Assembly (NCBI GenBank): GCA_004519485.1
Contig: CP038109.1
Location: 644,001-708,000, forward strand
Source of the DNA: Nannochloropsis oceanica
Lineage: Eukaryota; Sar; Eustigmatophyceae; Eustigmatales; Monodopsidaceae
Reading direction: 5' to 3'
DNA length: 64,000 nucleotides
Shown: positions 22,513-34,090 of the stretch, in pieces
Numbering within the stretch: position 1 is the first letter of the stretch
Layout of the letters: each line of letters opens with the position of its first letter
Position numbers and translations under genes: made by a program
The notes under the pieces: model-generated
Told to the model about the DNA's origin: nothing
Seen by the model: only the letters and a program-made list of their open reading frames with translations
Databases searched by the model: none

Positions 22513-25500
22513 ATGACAACAACGCGGCTTGTGCGTCCGCCCCGCCTCCTGGGTTTTGGAGGCCGGCCGTACAATTTCTTCGAGCGGGATGCTCTCCCGC
22601 AGAACCTTTCTTCGGTGCTGGTACGTGATTTTTCCAGGCTATCTATGTAATCTGCCTCGCATTCTCATCCTCTTCTCCCCTTATCTTCTCATGCCACGTC
22701 CACATCTTCGTTCCAGTGGCAGCACACCTGCGCGTGGTCTGGCTTCCGTTGATGCATGGCACAACTTTTCATGCTCCATTTTCTTCTCTCTCTCTGCCTC
22801 TTCGCATTTTTACTATTCATTCCTCCCTTCCTCTCACGTCTCTCTTCCACTCCCCACGCACCACATGCAGAAAGGCAAGTTCGCCGCCGTCCTCATGGTT
22901 GAAGGCGCGCTCATCTTTGGAGACGACCAAGGCCATATCACCTTCACTGATGCCGACCTCCGCCTCTCCCTCCAACACCGCATCCTATCCCCCCCCCCCT
23001 CACTTCCTTCCTCGTCCTATCCTTCCCTCCTGCTTGCCCGCTCCCGGCAATCCCCCCCCCTGATTGTCGCGGCCGGCCTTCATGGTCCCGACGCCAAGAT
23101 TATGCTCCACACCTGGATAGGAAGTAAAGTATCCTCCCCTTCCAATTCAATCGCTCTCCTCCCCCTTCTCGGAGGCCTCTCCCTCGGCGGCGATGGAGAC
23201 AACCTGGTCACTATTGCTGCTACTCCAACGGCCTTGGCGTGTAATCACAACGGCACGAAACTCGTGATCGGATTTAAGTCAGGACTGGTTGTGCTATTAG
23301 AAGGAGACTTTGCCAAAGATAGGGCCCGCTTTCAACCTCCCACCATATTACTACGTCCTCCCTCCCTCCCTTCCTCGTCCTCCTCATCAGTGGAGGGGGC
23401 ATGTCGGGCAGTGACGGGCTTAATTTTTATGCAGATGCCTGAAGAGGGAGGGAGGGATTCAACGGTGATGGTGTCAGGGACAGGCAAAGCAGCAGCGTTT
23501 GGAGGTGCAGGAGGAGAGAGAAGAGGCAAGCAAGTGGACCCTGACAGGCTTTATGTAATTCTCGAAGACGTACTTGAAAGCAGCAGCAGCAGCACCTCCA
23601 CCACCGGCAGCAAGAGTCTTGCCTCTGCTTCTCTTTCCCCACGCACACCCATTAAAATCACCGCTGTTGGAGAAAACACCCTTCCCTCCTCCTCCTCCCC
23701 TGCCTTCCCATCCTCCGGCGGTGTCTTCCTCTTCTCCACAACTTCAACTCCAAGCACCACTCCCTCCCTCTCTCCCCACCTCCTCCTCACCCTCGACGAC
23801 GCCGGCGCCTCCTTAGGCTGTGCCTCCCTCGATCTTTCCACGCAGGACCTCCTCATCGGACGCCGCGATGCCCTCTACTTTTACTCGGAGGAGGAAGGAC
23901 GGAAAGGCGCCCTCGGGTTCCACGTCCATCAACGCCTCTGCACCCTCTCCTCCCTCCCTCCCTCCTCCTCCTCTCCCTCCACCACCACATCCTCCTCCAT
24001 CCTCGTGGCTTCAACCGATGAGGTATCGGGAAGGACTACCGTGCACGTCTACGACTTGTTAAATAAAATTGTGGCCTTCCAAACCACCCTCCCCGCGGAC
24101 CAAAAAATCATCTCTCTTCTCTCAGAGGGTGCCTTGGCCTACGTCGTTACGTCCCAAGGGCAGGTTTGGCGGCTGAGAGAGAAAAGCATCGGCGCAAAGC
24201 TCAAGCTGCTGGTGCAGGATATGAAAGTACGTCCGGCCAGCCCGCCCTACCTTCCCTCCCTCCCTCCCTCCCTCCCTCCCTCCCTCCCTCAGCTCTTCCC
24301 CTCGGCCATCAAGCTTTCCAACTTGTCCAATTACCCCGTGGCACTGATCATGGAGATGCATGCTCTCACCTTCCCTCGCTCCCTCCCCTCCTCCCCCCTC
24401 CCTTCCTTTCTCCCTCCCTCAGCTCTTCCCCGTGGCCATCAAGCTTGCCTATTCGTCCAACTACCCCGTGGCACAGATCATGGAGATCTATCGCCGATAT
24501 GCTGATTATTTATATGAGAAAAAGCGAGCTTTTGACGAGAGTGTGCAGCAGTACATTCATACCATTGGTAGGCGAGGAGTGGAGGGAGGAGGGGAGGGAG
24601 GGAAGGAGGGAGGGGGGTCATTTTGAGACTATCCCCCCCTACTGTGTGTCCATGTGTCCTTTTTTGGTAATTTTAAAATAAATGACAAACCACTCCGTGC
24701 AATGCAGCAATGCTTTCCCCTTACTTACTTCGCGCACTTTCTCTACACCCTCATCACCCGGCGGGGGCCTCGCACAGGGTACCTCGATCCCTCCTACGTC
24801 ATCGCCCGCTTCCTCGACCCGCAGAGAAGCGACAACCTCACTGCCTACCTGGAAGCGCTGCATCGCCAAGGGCAGGCCACAGCAGATCTGACGACATTGC
24901 TTCTCCATTGCTACACCAAGATGAAGGACACGGGGAAATTGGACAAGCTCGTTTTTCCTGAGAGGTATCTCGAAGGAGGGGAGGAGGAGGAAAGGGGGGA
25001 AGAGGAGGAGGAGGAGATGGAGGAGGAGGAGGCGGAGGAAGGGGAGGGGAAGGAGGGAGGGAAGAAGGGTGAGAAAGTCCCTTTTTTCCCCGCGGGCCTG
25101 GCGCTGTTGCCGCCTGAGGAGGGGAAGGAGTGGGAGGAGGAGGACGAGGGGGGGGAGGGCGGGATGGAGGCGGCGAGTGTGAATACGGCGTTGAGTCGGG
25201 AGAGGCAGCAAAGGCAGATGAGGATGAGGAGGGGAGGGGTGGACGTGGAGGCCGCTGTGACAGTGTTGAGGGCGGCAGGATACCCGGAACATGCCTTGGA
25301 GGTGGCGAGGAAGTATCGGTGAGTGCATCCAATATTCTTCGTCTTGCCTTCCTCCCTCCCTCTCTCCCTTCCTCCCTCTCCCTCCTCCCCCTCCTCAGGC
25401 GGTACCAATGGATCATCCCGTAGATGATAAAGGGAACTCCCCCCGTTTTCCTTCTTTCCTCTCCCTCTCTCTCCTTTCCTTTTTCCTGGCTTCCTACTTT

Positions 25501-27170
25501 CGATCCTGGGGAAAGTGTCGCGTAACCATTATTTTACCCTCCCTCCCTCCCTCCCTCCCTTGCTTCCTTCCTCCCTCCTCAGAGCCCATGACTGGTACCT
25601 TCGCATTCAACTTGAAAAGCCCTCCCCCTCGTACCGTGACGCACTGGCCTACATATCCTCCCTCCCATTCCTCCCCGCCCGCCACTTCCTCTCCCTCCAC
25701 GGCCACCGCCTCCTCCATGCCTACCCGGAGGAAACTACCGGCGTCCTCATGGCTCTCTGCACGGGGCACTTCCCTCCCTCCCCCCCCTCCCTCCCTCCTT
25801 CCCTCGACCCCAAGCAAAGGGCACCGGCGGAAGACTTCCTCCACCTTTTTGTGGACCATCCGAAATGGTTGCGGTTGTTTCTAGAATGCGTCATGCGTGA
25901 ACCCCCTGCCCCTCCCTCCCTCCCTCCCTCCCTCCCTTCCCTGTCGGGCGGTGCCTCGTCAGTCTTCGCCTCGCCTACCCTCGCTTCCTCTTCCCTACCC
26001 TCCTCCTCGAGCGTCGTGGCAAATGCGCTATTAGATCTGTTGATCCAAGATTGGAAGGAGGCGGCGGCTGCTGCTGCTGCTGCTGCTGCTTCTGCTGCAG
26101 CCGCTCCTGTTCCTACTCCTGCGTCATCAGCATTGAGCAACGGCACCAACATCATTAACAACAAGAGCGTCCCCACCCCCTTCTCCCCTTCGTCTAGGCT
26201 CTCGGAAACGAACGGCATGAAGAGCAGCAGTGCGCCGACCATGAAAGAGCAGGTGAAGCACACTGTTGCTTCCCTCAAGGCCGCTGAGTCCGCCCTCCTC
26301 TCCTTCCTCGAAACCTACCACGGACGGTACGATGAAGATCAGGCCCTCGTCCTGGTCCAGATGCACAACTTCAAGCCGGGACAGCTGCTTTTATTCGACA
26401 AGAGGCGACAGGTGGAGATGGTGTTGGAGCACTATATGGAGGCAGGGGAGGTTGGCCTGGTCCTGCAGCGGATGGGAAGGAAGGAGAATAAAAAAAATGC
26501 TGCGCTGTGGGGGAAGGTGCTGGCGTGGGTGGTGGGGAGGGCGGGGAAGAAGGAGAGGAAGGAGGGGTCGGAAGAGAAGGAGAGTGACGACGAGGAGGTG
26601 GAGGACGACGAGGACGAGGACGAGGAGGTGAGCGAGGAAGAGGAGGCGGTGTGGGATGACGTGATGCGGGTGCTACAGATGGTCGAAAGGGAGCACGTCC
26701 TCCCCCCGCACCTTGTCATTGACATGCTCTCCCAACACGCGAATCTTCCTTTATTCGTGGTCCGACCTTTTCTGACACGTCTCTTAAAGGAGGCATACAG
26801 CGACGTCCACACCAGCCAACAAAAGATCAATTCCCTTCGCAAAAGCACCACCGAAAAACGAGCCGAAGTCAAGGATCTTCGCTCCACCGCGCGTCTCTTT
26901 CAAACAACCACCTGTACATCCTGCCGGCGGCCATTGGAGCTCCCAGCTGTGCATTTTTTGTGCATGCATTCTTATCACTTGGAACAAAGCTGTTTAGCAC
27001 AGGAGGGAAAGTGCAATGAGTGTGCGGCGGATCATCATCACTATGAACGGATCCAGTTGAAGGATCAGAGAGGGAAGGCGATGGAGCATGAGCTGTTCTT
27101 CTCCGAGTTGGAAGACCAGGGGTTTGCGGCGGTCGCATCATACTTTGGAAAAGGGGTGCTTAATGTTTAG
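22513..27170 (+). CDS. VPS11: VPS11, core subunit of HOPS/CORVET tethering complexes
   Basis: Five exons, 22513-22620, 22871-24226, 24423-24567, 24778-25318 and 25583-27170, all GT-AG and in phase, giving 1245 residues. VPS11 is the RING-bearing scaffold that joins the two halves of the endosome/vacuole tether. Evidence: an N-terminal beta-propeller region, then the clathrin-repeat segment YLDPSYVIARFLDPQR with NLTAYLEALH and LLHCYTKMKDTGKLDKLV, nearly the metazoan VPS11 motif. Further on come AHDWYLRIQLE and a C-terminal RING-H2 (CTSC, HFLCMHSYH, CLAQ, CNEC). Ser/Pro and acidic low-complexity insertions from CCCT and GGA repeats lengthen the protein beyond the usual roughly 940 residues. Intron 2 contains a degenerate copy of the start of exon 3 (separate entry). 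The codon at each junction was checked. Confidence 0.9.
24253..24290. repeat. (CCCT)n tract acting as polypyrimidine tract
   Basis: About nine CCCT units directly upstream of the duplicated acceptor in VPS11 intron 2. Similar runs occur in the other VPS11 introns and in its exon 5. Confidence 0.9.
24291..24357 (+). repeat. Partial duplicate of VPS11 exon 3 start, inside intron 2
   Basis: These 67 bases repeat 24421-24487 at an offset of exactly 130 bases, with 8 mismatches by my count. Both copies start with the AG acceptor after a CCCT-rich pyrimidine tract and read LFP(S/V)AIKL...NYPVA(L/Q)IME without a stop. Copy 1 has no donor site after it and breaks off before the RYADYLYEKK continuation. 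Confidence 0.9.
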
Positions 27171-27929
27171 GCCGGAGTGAGTGGGTTGAGATTGAGGGTG
27201 AGAGGAAGGATTTGTAAACATTGAGATATGGCGGAGGCGGCGTGCGGATAATTTCGAAAACAGACATAGGAAGAGCACAAATGAAGAGAGGACAGAGAGT
27301 AATATCAATGCACGCGATTTCAGTTGCCTTTTTGACTTGAGTTTGGTTGAGTTGAGAGTATCAGATTATCGTATATTGCTTTGACTTCAATATTCATTTT
27401 TACATGCACCCGCGAGGATGGCTTTGAAGGCGTGCGGGAGCACGCCGACACTCTACATATAGATGATGGATGCACTTTTTCTAACCTCCTGCCTTGCGAA
27501 GTCCTTTATGGCTGGGTCCCCTTGGTTCAGCAGTGGAACCAAAAGGCAAAACAAAGACGGTACTCGGAATTGCCCTTCTGTCGCGTTATTTCTTTAGGTC
27601 CGCCCTCAAGGTCCACGAAAGCCACCAGCGAGGTGTGCAAGTCCTAGAGGACGTCAGGTTGCATGCGATAGTTCTCTAGGAGTGAAACGGAAGAAAAAAG
27701 AACTATATATTGTATGTGATAGTATAGTATAATACCATGGCCACTATCATCATCCTCCCCTCCCCTCATTTGCCTAATTCAACCCTGCTCTGTTTGCCCT
27801 TTACCGATATAGAGAGACTCTCAGCTATATCACAACGGTACCCAACCACAGGCATATATCACCGCATTTTGCTAGCCCGGAGACCGTTGCCCGCTTCTAT
27901 CGCCCACAAATCGCTGCTGCTTGAACAAA
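27171..27929. other. Intergenic region
   Basis: 3' flank of VPS11 and promoter side of the next gene. No gene or RNA recognised. A small perfect hairpin (GGTTC/GAACC) lies near 27523-27540. Confidence 0.5.
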
Positions 27930-29372
27930 ATGGCCCACACAGAGCGCTCCTCCCTCGTCGTTTTCCACCTCTTATCCCTGCTACTTCTCAGCACTCATGC
28001 CCTTGATACCGATGTGAACCTCATTCATATCCGCCTGGCCGACGGGGTCGACCGTTCACCGGAAGCCTCCCACCCTTCTTCCTCCTATCTTAATCCCCCC
28101 GGTCCGCCTCAGCACCCTTCCTCCACCTCTGCCACCAAGAGCACCATTACACGCCCCCCGGCCCGGCCGTACGGCCCTCGACTCTTGCGTGGGCTGGCCG
28201 GAGATATCTTTAGCGTGACGGAAGGAGGATATCATTACAAACTGAAAATGTTTGACAGCGTCTCACAAAGAAAGACGACGGAAAATGAACCCTTGTTGTT
28301 GGGGGTGTGGGATCGGTGGGAAGTTGTGGAGAGAGAGGAGGAAGTGGTAGGGGAAATGGGGAAAAGGAGGGGAAAGGCTTTGTCGCTTCGGATGGTATAC
28401 ATGGATGGGGCCACATGCATGGCGAACACGAGCGTCGTTCGCACTGTATTGGTGGACTTCTTGTGTGCCGCTTCCCCTATTCCTCGTGCTGATGAATCTG
28501 CTGCTTCTGCTGCTATCATTACCGATGGTGATGCTGTTGCTCTTTCCAATGATGATGACAGCACTGGCACGAATCTCGTCGATCGAGTTGTAAAGGCAAG
28601 GGAGGAGGGCAGAGTAGTCCAAGAGGGTGAAGACGCGGCTGCAGTCTTCGTTCAGGAGGTGCAGCAGCAGCCGCAGCAGATATCAGCCGCAACAGCAACA
28701 GCAACAGCAATTTTATCGAAGATGGAAGCAGAGGCAGCAAGCTATATTTCTACACACACTTATTCTCCGTCTCCTCCCCCTCCTCCTCCACCTCAAGAAG
28801 TAGTCGATTTTAGGTTATCTGACGCCCGGGAATCCTCGGTTTGTCTGCATCACCTCACTCTCCACTCTCCTATCCCTTGCGCGGTCCTTCACAAAGAGCT
28901 TGCTTCCTTTGCAACGCAAGACTTGATAAAAGGAGAGGACGATGCGGAGGAGGAGGCGAAGAGAGGAGGGGGAACAAAGAGACAAAGGAAGAAGAAGAGC
29001 AAGGGGAAGAAGGTGGGGAGGAAAAGAGGGATGGTTCCCCTGATAGAAGGAGTGACACGATGGGTGGAAGAGTTTTGGGGAAAGGCGGTGAGAGCAACGG
29101 CTAATAGTTTAGCCAGCTCCAATGACATCACATCGTCTTCCTCCTCCTCCGCCTCGTCTTCTGTCTGTACTTGCCCTTGTGCTGTTGACACAGGTGCCGC
29201 TGCTCCTGCTGCTCCTGCTTCTGTTGCTGTTTGCGGCGAGGTAGGGGAGAAGGAAAAGGACCGAATCGAGGCTCTGATAAATGAGGTAGGTGAGCTGCGT
29301 TCGCAGCTAGCGGATTTCTTAGAAGAGATGCGAGGAGGGAGGGAGGGAGGGAGGGAGGAGTGGGATCGATGA
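27930..29372 (+). CDS. MRH (PRKCSH/OS-9-type) lectin-domain protein of the secretory pathway
   Basis: Single exon, 480 residues from the ATG at 27930 (good AAAATGGCC context). A signal peptide (VVFHLLSLLLLSTHA) leads into an MRH-like domain spanning about residues 88-320. Its strands GDIFSVTEGGYHYKLKMFDS, LLGVWDRWE, LRMVYMDGATCMANTSVVRT and SSVCLHHLTLHSPIPC follow the mannose-6-phosphate-receptor-homology pattern of glucosidase II beta, OS-9 and GNPTG. The candidate sugar ligands Gln (SVSQ), Arg (VVRT) and Glu (ARES) are present. The first cysteine pair and the usual Tyr of the C-x-Y motif are absent. A disordered insertion of about 140 residues splits the domain. The C-terminus is Lys-rich, then Ser-rich, then a short coiled coil (IEALINEVGELRSQLADFLEE). 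Likely role: N-glycan recognition in the ER; exact family member unknown. Confidence 0.6.
   Translation: MAHTERSSLVVFHLLSLLLLSTHALDTDVNLIHIRLADGVDRSPEASHPSSSYLNPPGPPQHPSSTSATKSTITRPPARPYGPRLLRGLAGDIFSVTEGGYHYKLKMFDSVSQRKTTENEPLLLGVWDRWEVVEREEEVVGEMGKRRGKALSLRMVYMDGATCMANTSVVRTVLVDFLCAASPIPRADESAASAAIITDGDAVALSNDDDSTGTNLVDRVVKAREEGRVVQEGEDAAAVFVQEVQQQPQQISAATATATAILSKMEAEAASYISTHTYSPSPPPPPPPQEVVDFRLSDARESSVCLHHLTLHSPIPCAVLHKELASFATQDLIKGEDDAEEEAKRGGGTKRQRKKKSKGKKVGRKRGMVPLIEGVTRWVEEFWGKAVRATANSLASSNDITSSSSSSASSSVCTCPCAVDTGAAAPAAPASVAVCGEVGEKEKDRIEALINEVGELRSQLADFLEEMRGGREGGREEWDR
29332..29360. repeat. (GGGA)n tract at the end of the MRH gene
   Basis: Several GGGA units coding for the E-G-G-R-E-G-G-R ending just before the stop; also a G-quadruplex-type pattern. 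Confidence 0.85.
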
Positions 29373-30194
29373 TGGTTGCACCGATGGATTGCGAGGGAGA
29401 TGTGCCATGCGATCTAGTGTAAAGTAGAAGATAAACAGGAGAAGATGATGGGTGAGAGAAGGCGGGGGGGAGGTGGCGGTTGATTTTTCGGGAAAGATTA
29501 CAAAATAAAAAGGCTGCATGTACATGCACGCGGGGTAGGTGATAACAAAGAACGAGACGATATCACCTCTTCTGTTTCCACGATAAAAATAGACTGCTCA
29601 TTTCTTCGTCGTCTTCATCGTCTGCTTTTTCTGCTTCGCCTCTGTCTGGGGTCTGAAACCACTACACACACACACAACACTCGTACTCCCACTTTCACAA
29701 AAGCGTAAGCTCACCGGCTTTTCTTACACGTACATTTTAGTGGATCCCATCACGCCACTACCACGCCCGCGGGGGATGGAACGGAGGGGAGAGAGAGAAG
29801 GGGGAAGCATGGATGAATGAGACATTGAGGGAAAGGAGGGGAGGGAGCAGTCCATCAGGGCGCTACCTCTCTTGTCCCCCAAACCCTGTTGAGCCGTTCA
29901 ACATGTTTCATGTTTCCTCCCTCCCCCCTTCCCTCCCTGGCCTTTCCGCGGAGCCATTCAAGTGACGTCTGGACCGCACCGTAACAAAATCGTTTCTATG
30001 GGGGGTTTGTTTGACAACCACGTCTTCAGCGTTTTTAAAAAAAAAAGCGGGCAAGCCCTCTCACCCTCACTCATGCCCATCCTCCTCCTCTCCTGCGGAA
30101 CATTCTTACAAAAGGCGTAACTCGACGACAACTCAAAGAACGACAAACATCAATCCCAAAAAAAAAATCTCTACTCGTCTCTCTTGGATCTTTC
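29373..30194. other. Convergent intergenic region
   Basis: 3' flanks of the MRH gene (+) and of LDSP (-). Contains short A-runs, a CA-rich patch near 29664 and CT-rich patches. No gene recognised. Confidence 0.5.
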
Positions 30195-31027
30195 TTACTC
30201 CTTGAGGAGGAACTTCGCCACCTTCTTATTGGCCAGCACCTTGTCCAAGGCGGGCACCACCACCTTATCCTGGATCGGAGCAGAGGAGATCAGGATCCAC
30301 CCGAACACAAAAGCCACGGGGGCCAATGCAATGAGCGCAAACGACGTAGCGACACCCAGGAAGATGGTGACGGGGAAGAAGATCACGGCCGGGACGAGCA
30401 GGCACATGGAGATGATGCACGAGAGGACGAGGCCGCCGGCAATGAGCAGGTAGGGGTTTACCTTAGGGGCCTTGTCAACCTTGGTCTTGACCGTCTGCCA
30501 CACGAGAGAGGAGAGCGATAAATGCAGAGCAAAATGATGATGAGAGGAGTTGGGCTTTGGAGTGCATCTCGAAATTCTCAGGTTTCTGTAGGAAAAATTC
30601 TCATGTTCCATCCCGGCAGGTGGGGGCTGTCACGGAGCACCCGCTAGCACGCCCTCAAAGTGCACCGGTGCATGGCACAAAAAGATCCTAGCAAATCCTT
30701 TTTTCAAGGCTGATGCTGGCATTGCGCACCGAGAGGTCGAAAGGCACACGTATCTGCGGAGCAGAAGCCTGCAGTCGCCTGCATTTCCTCATGTTCTTAT
30801 GATCCATATCAATCACCACGCTTTACTCCACCTGTACAATCAGCACTTACCGAGTAACCATTGTAGACGAAGTCAATGGTCTTGGAGATGGCAGGGTCGA
30901 TGGGCTTGGTAATGTTGCCAGTCTTGGCGGACAGCGTGGCCACAGTCTTGAAAGGCTGCTTGAACGGCATTGTCTTGCCCGTGGGCGTGGTCGCGGAGGG
31001 CGCAGAGGTCATGATGGGGCCGGCCAT
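30195..31027 (-). CDS. LDSP: Lipid droplet surface protein (LDSP)
   Basis: Two exons on the minus strand, 30851-31027 and 30195-30494 (GTAAGT...TGGCAG, phase 0), 158 residues. I recognise it as the Nannochloropsis lipid droplet surface protein, a eustigmatophyte-specific protein that coats triacylglycerol droplets and partly substitutes for plant oleosin. The N-terminal 60 residues are polar (MAGPIMTSAPS...PFKQPFKTVA). The middle, about residues 72-125, is one long hydrophobic region (LLIAGGLVLSCIISMCLLVP and on through TIFLGVATSFALIALAPV) with prolines that could form a hairpin, as in oleosins. The C-terminus is basic and amphipathic (ALDKVLANKKVAKFLLKE). It is known as the most abundant droplet protein under nitrogen starvation. 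It is divergent from the L1-domain gene, with about 770 bases between starts. Confidence 0.85.
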
Positions 31028-31795
31028 TGTTGATGCGGGCTGAGATTGGTGGTGGTCTATCACGAATATGTGTGAGGGGTAAGTGCGGTGTTTTGCGTGA
31101 GATTTTAGAATATTGCCCCGCCCCGGGGCAGGCCGGCGTGGCGGAACAACCAGGCACACGAGCGCGAATGGTGATACCGACGGAGTCAAAACTTTGTGAC
31201 AAGTAGCTGCACCATGGGCAGTGGTGAGCTTTCAGACGTGGTATCACTGTCCACTAGTTCACACACAGAATGCGTGTCCAAAAGGTCTAGAGCCGTCTCG
31301 CTTGCGTCTCTCCGTCGAAGAACAGTGAAGAGGCTCGTCACGTCGACCAGACGACGGGAGGCTGGTCACCATCGCAGATGTCTCCCACAAAGCAGCACGG
31401 CAACTCCTACTCCTTCACACAATGGAAGAAAAGGTGGTCTGATGGTTCTCAGTGGAAAAGAACGATATCAGGCTGAAAAAAATGATCTGCAGGCTCCAGA
31501 TTCCTGAATCACGTCGACTGTGACGAAGCAAACCGCGTCGAACAACATCGGTCATGCCAACGGGTCTCGTCTCTCGAGCCCTTTTGGCGGCGACTAAGAA
31601 GTATGAAGCTTCAGGCCGCAACGCGCGACACAGCGTTTTGTGTGGTGGGCCTCGGCATTGCTCTTTGCATGGCCCAGCGTGATTAGTGCGTGGATTTTAA
31701 GCCCGAGACCGAAGGATTGCGACATGTGCCTGGCTGTATAACTCACGCTTGCTGCTACGCTCGCCTCCTCCTCCATCCACTCCATCTTAGAGACC
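31028..31795. promoter_or_regulatory. Divergent region between LDSP and the L1-domain gene
   Basis: About 770 bases containing both promoters. No coding sequence or known motif was identified. An apparent U2-RNA-like string near 31575 lacks the branch-recognition sequence. Confidence 0.45.
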
Positions 31796-33706
31796 ATGGC
31801 CGCCATCGGCAGCAACAAGCGGAAGAAGACCTCCCCACCCGCCACCACCCCCCCAGGCACTGTGACCACCAGCACCACCAGCAGTTACAAAAAGGTAGCC
31901 AAGGCTACATCTCCCCGTGCTGCCACATCCACTATCACCCCTCTTCCCCCCAGCCGTATCGATGCCTTGCAAGCCAGTAAGGCCGTGCAAGCCCTTCTGC
32001 AACACTACGCCAAGCACCAAGCGGCCGTCGCGAGCAAGAAGGGAGGCAAACAAGACCTGTTGGCATCCGAGGCAGGAGACTACGTTCTGGTGCAAGTGGC
32101 ATTAGCTAAGATACCCGAGCGAGTAAGCCCCAAGCCTGTGCCTATTCGTTTGCCCCACCCTTTGCACGGCAGTGGGAAGGACGACGAGGAGGAGCATGCG
32201 GTCTGTTTGATCGTCAAGGAGGACGACAAGGCCAAAGTAAAAAGGGCGTTGGCAGTCATGAAGATGGAGGGGGTGAGCGAGGTGGTGGGCTTACAGGAGC
32301 TCCGGACGGATTACAGAGAATTCCAGGAGCGGAGGAAGCTAAGGGATGGTAAGTGATCGAACGGATATTTTGGGTATGGGAGGTTTTGATGGTCACGGGG
32401 CCTTGTCTGTCATTTTACCCGTGCGAACAGTGCACACACACATGAGTACATTTCTTGTTCTGTTTGGATCTTTCCCTGTTTTTGGTCCATCCTCCCTGAA
32501 TCTTAATTCCCATTTCGAAAGGCGAAAGGCTCCCGCTGATGACTAGTACATGCACCACACCGAACCGCCCCTCGGGGCGGCCTGTGGACACTTGTTACTC
32601 CATAAATCACCAATTTATCTTGACTGAGGGAACCACATCTCTATCAAAAAAAAAATCTCCCTCTTCTCGTCCGTCCTTCCCTCACAGCCTCCATACTCTC
32701 CCTCCACTCCCCCCCCCCCCCTCAAAACACAGCCTTCGATCTCTTCCTCGTCGATGACCGCATCCTCCCCCTCCTGGGCAAGGCGCTGGGTAAAACATTT
32801 TTCTCCAAGAAGAAGCATCCAATATCTCTTAAAATCGGCGGCCTCCTCTCGAGCAATCCCTCCTCCATGGCCACCGTGGGCAAGCGTATCATCGCCGCGC
32901 AACAACGCACGCACCTCTACCGCAACCACGGGAACTGCCTGGCAATCAAAGTCGCCAAGACCTCCTTCCCTCCCGCCTTCGTCCTCGCAAATGTCCTTGC
33001 CGGAATAGAAGGAGCGGTGGAAGCCCTCCCTGGGAAATGGAAGAACGTTATGGCTATCTCTCTGAAGACAAGCGCGTCTGTCGCCCTCCCTCTCTATCAG
33101 CGCCTCCCTCAGTACCTCGTTAAAAAGCCGATTGAACCTCAGGAAGCAGTCATGCAGCATTTGAAAGAGAAGGAAGAAGAGAAGGAGAACGAAATGAAGA
33201 AAAGAATGAAGATGATGAAGGAGGGAGCTGCGGTGACGGCAGCAGCAGCAGCAGCAGGAGGAGGAGGAGGAGGAGGAGGGGGTAAGAAGCGTGCTGGACA
33301 AGGGGACGTGGTAGTGAGGGCAGAGAAGCAGAACGAGGGGAAAGATATCACAAAAGTATCTGCAGCGAAGAGCACTACCAGCAGCAACAAAAAGGCCAAA
33401 ATGGCTGGAACGGCTAATACTGCTGCCGCAAAAGAGGAGGCAACAGCAGCAGAAACAACCGCCGCACGCGCGGGCAAGAAGAAGAGGTCTCGCGATGATG
33501 GTGCTTCAGCAGCAGAAGCCGCAACTGTGTCGGCACCAGCAGCGGCAGTAAGTGGAAGCAGCTTAAAAAAGAATGCTGCCGGCACTGCTGCAGGAGGCAA
33601 TAAGAAGGGTGTTGTGGATGCTGCGGCCAAGAGGGGCAAGCCACCCGCGGCGGAGAAAGGAGACGAGACGTCTCAGAAGCAGAAGAGGGGAAAGGTCAAG
33701 GCTTGA
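31796..33706 (+). CDS. Ribosomal L1 domain-containing nucleolar protein (RSL1D1/Utp30/Cic1 type)
   Basis: Two exons, 31796-32348 and 32733-33706 (GTAAGT...ACACAG, phase 1), 508 residues. These proteins act in nucleolar ribosome biogenesis. After a basic N-terminus the L1 fold spans roughly residues 65-320: ALLQHYAKH, YVLVQVALAKIPER, PIRLPHPL, then after the intron FDLFLVDDRILPLLGKALGK and TFFSKKKHPI. Later motifs GNCLAIKVAKTSF, WKNVMAISLKTSASVALPLY and a final helix match the RSL1D1 pattern. The C-terminal 170 residues are Lys/Ala/Gly-rich with poly-A and poly-G runs, as is common in nucleolar proteins. No frameshift is seen. Confidence 0.85.
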
Positions 33707-34090
33707 ATTGAAGTGCCAGAGTCTAAAGGAGAGATAAAAACAAAATCGTGTCGCTTTCAAAGTGTGGTTTGGGGATGTGGCTTGTGAGTGAGCCGCTCAG
33801 AGTTTCCATGCGTGTGTGCATGTGGTGTGTGAGAAGACACAGAAGACTGTCTCTGATTTATTTAGCCTGCCGAAAACAAAATCATGGTGAAAGAAAAAGG
33901 GCAAGAAATAGAAAAGAAATCAGAGGCCTACAGAAACAGTTTCCAAATTTCCCCATCTGTTACGTTACTTCTCTTGCCTCATCAAGAGATGTCTTTTTCT
34001 TCGAATCCCGCTTCCTCCCCTCCCTCTTCGCTGCCCTCCACCTTCCGCCTCTGCCTATGTACGTCCGTCCATTCATCCCCCCCTTCTCAT
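33707..34090. other. Convergent intergenic region
   Basis: Short 3' flanks of two convergent genes; nothing else seen. Confidence 0.5.

Noticed and set aside
31561-31610. String resembling the 5' end of U2 snRNA (CCCTTTTGGC...CTAAGAA)
   Set aside because: The invariant branch-point recognition sequence GTAGTA and the Sm site are missing.
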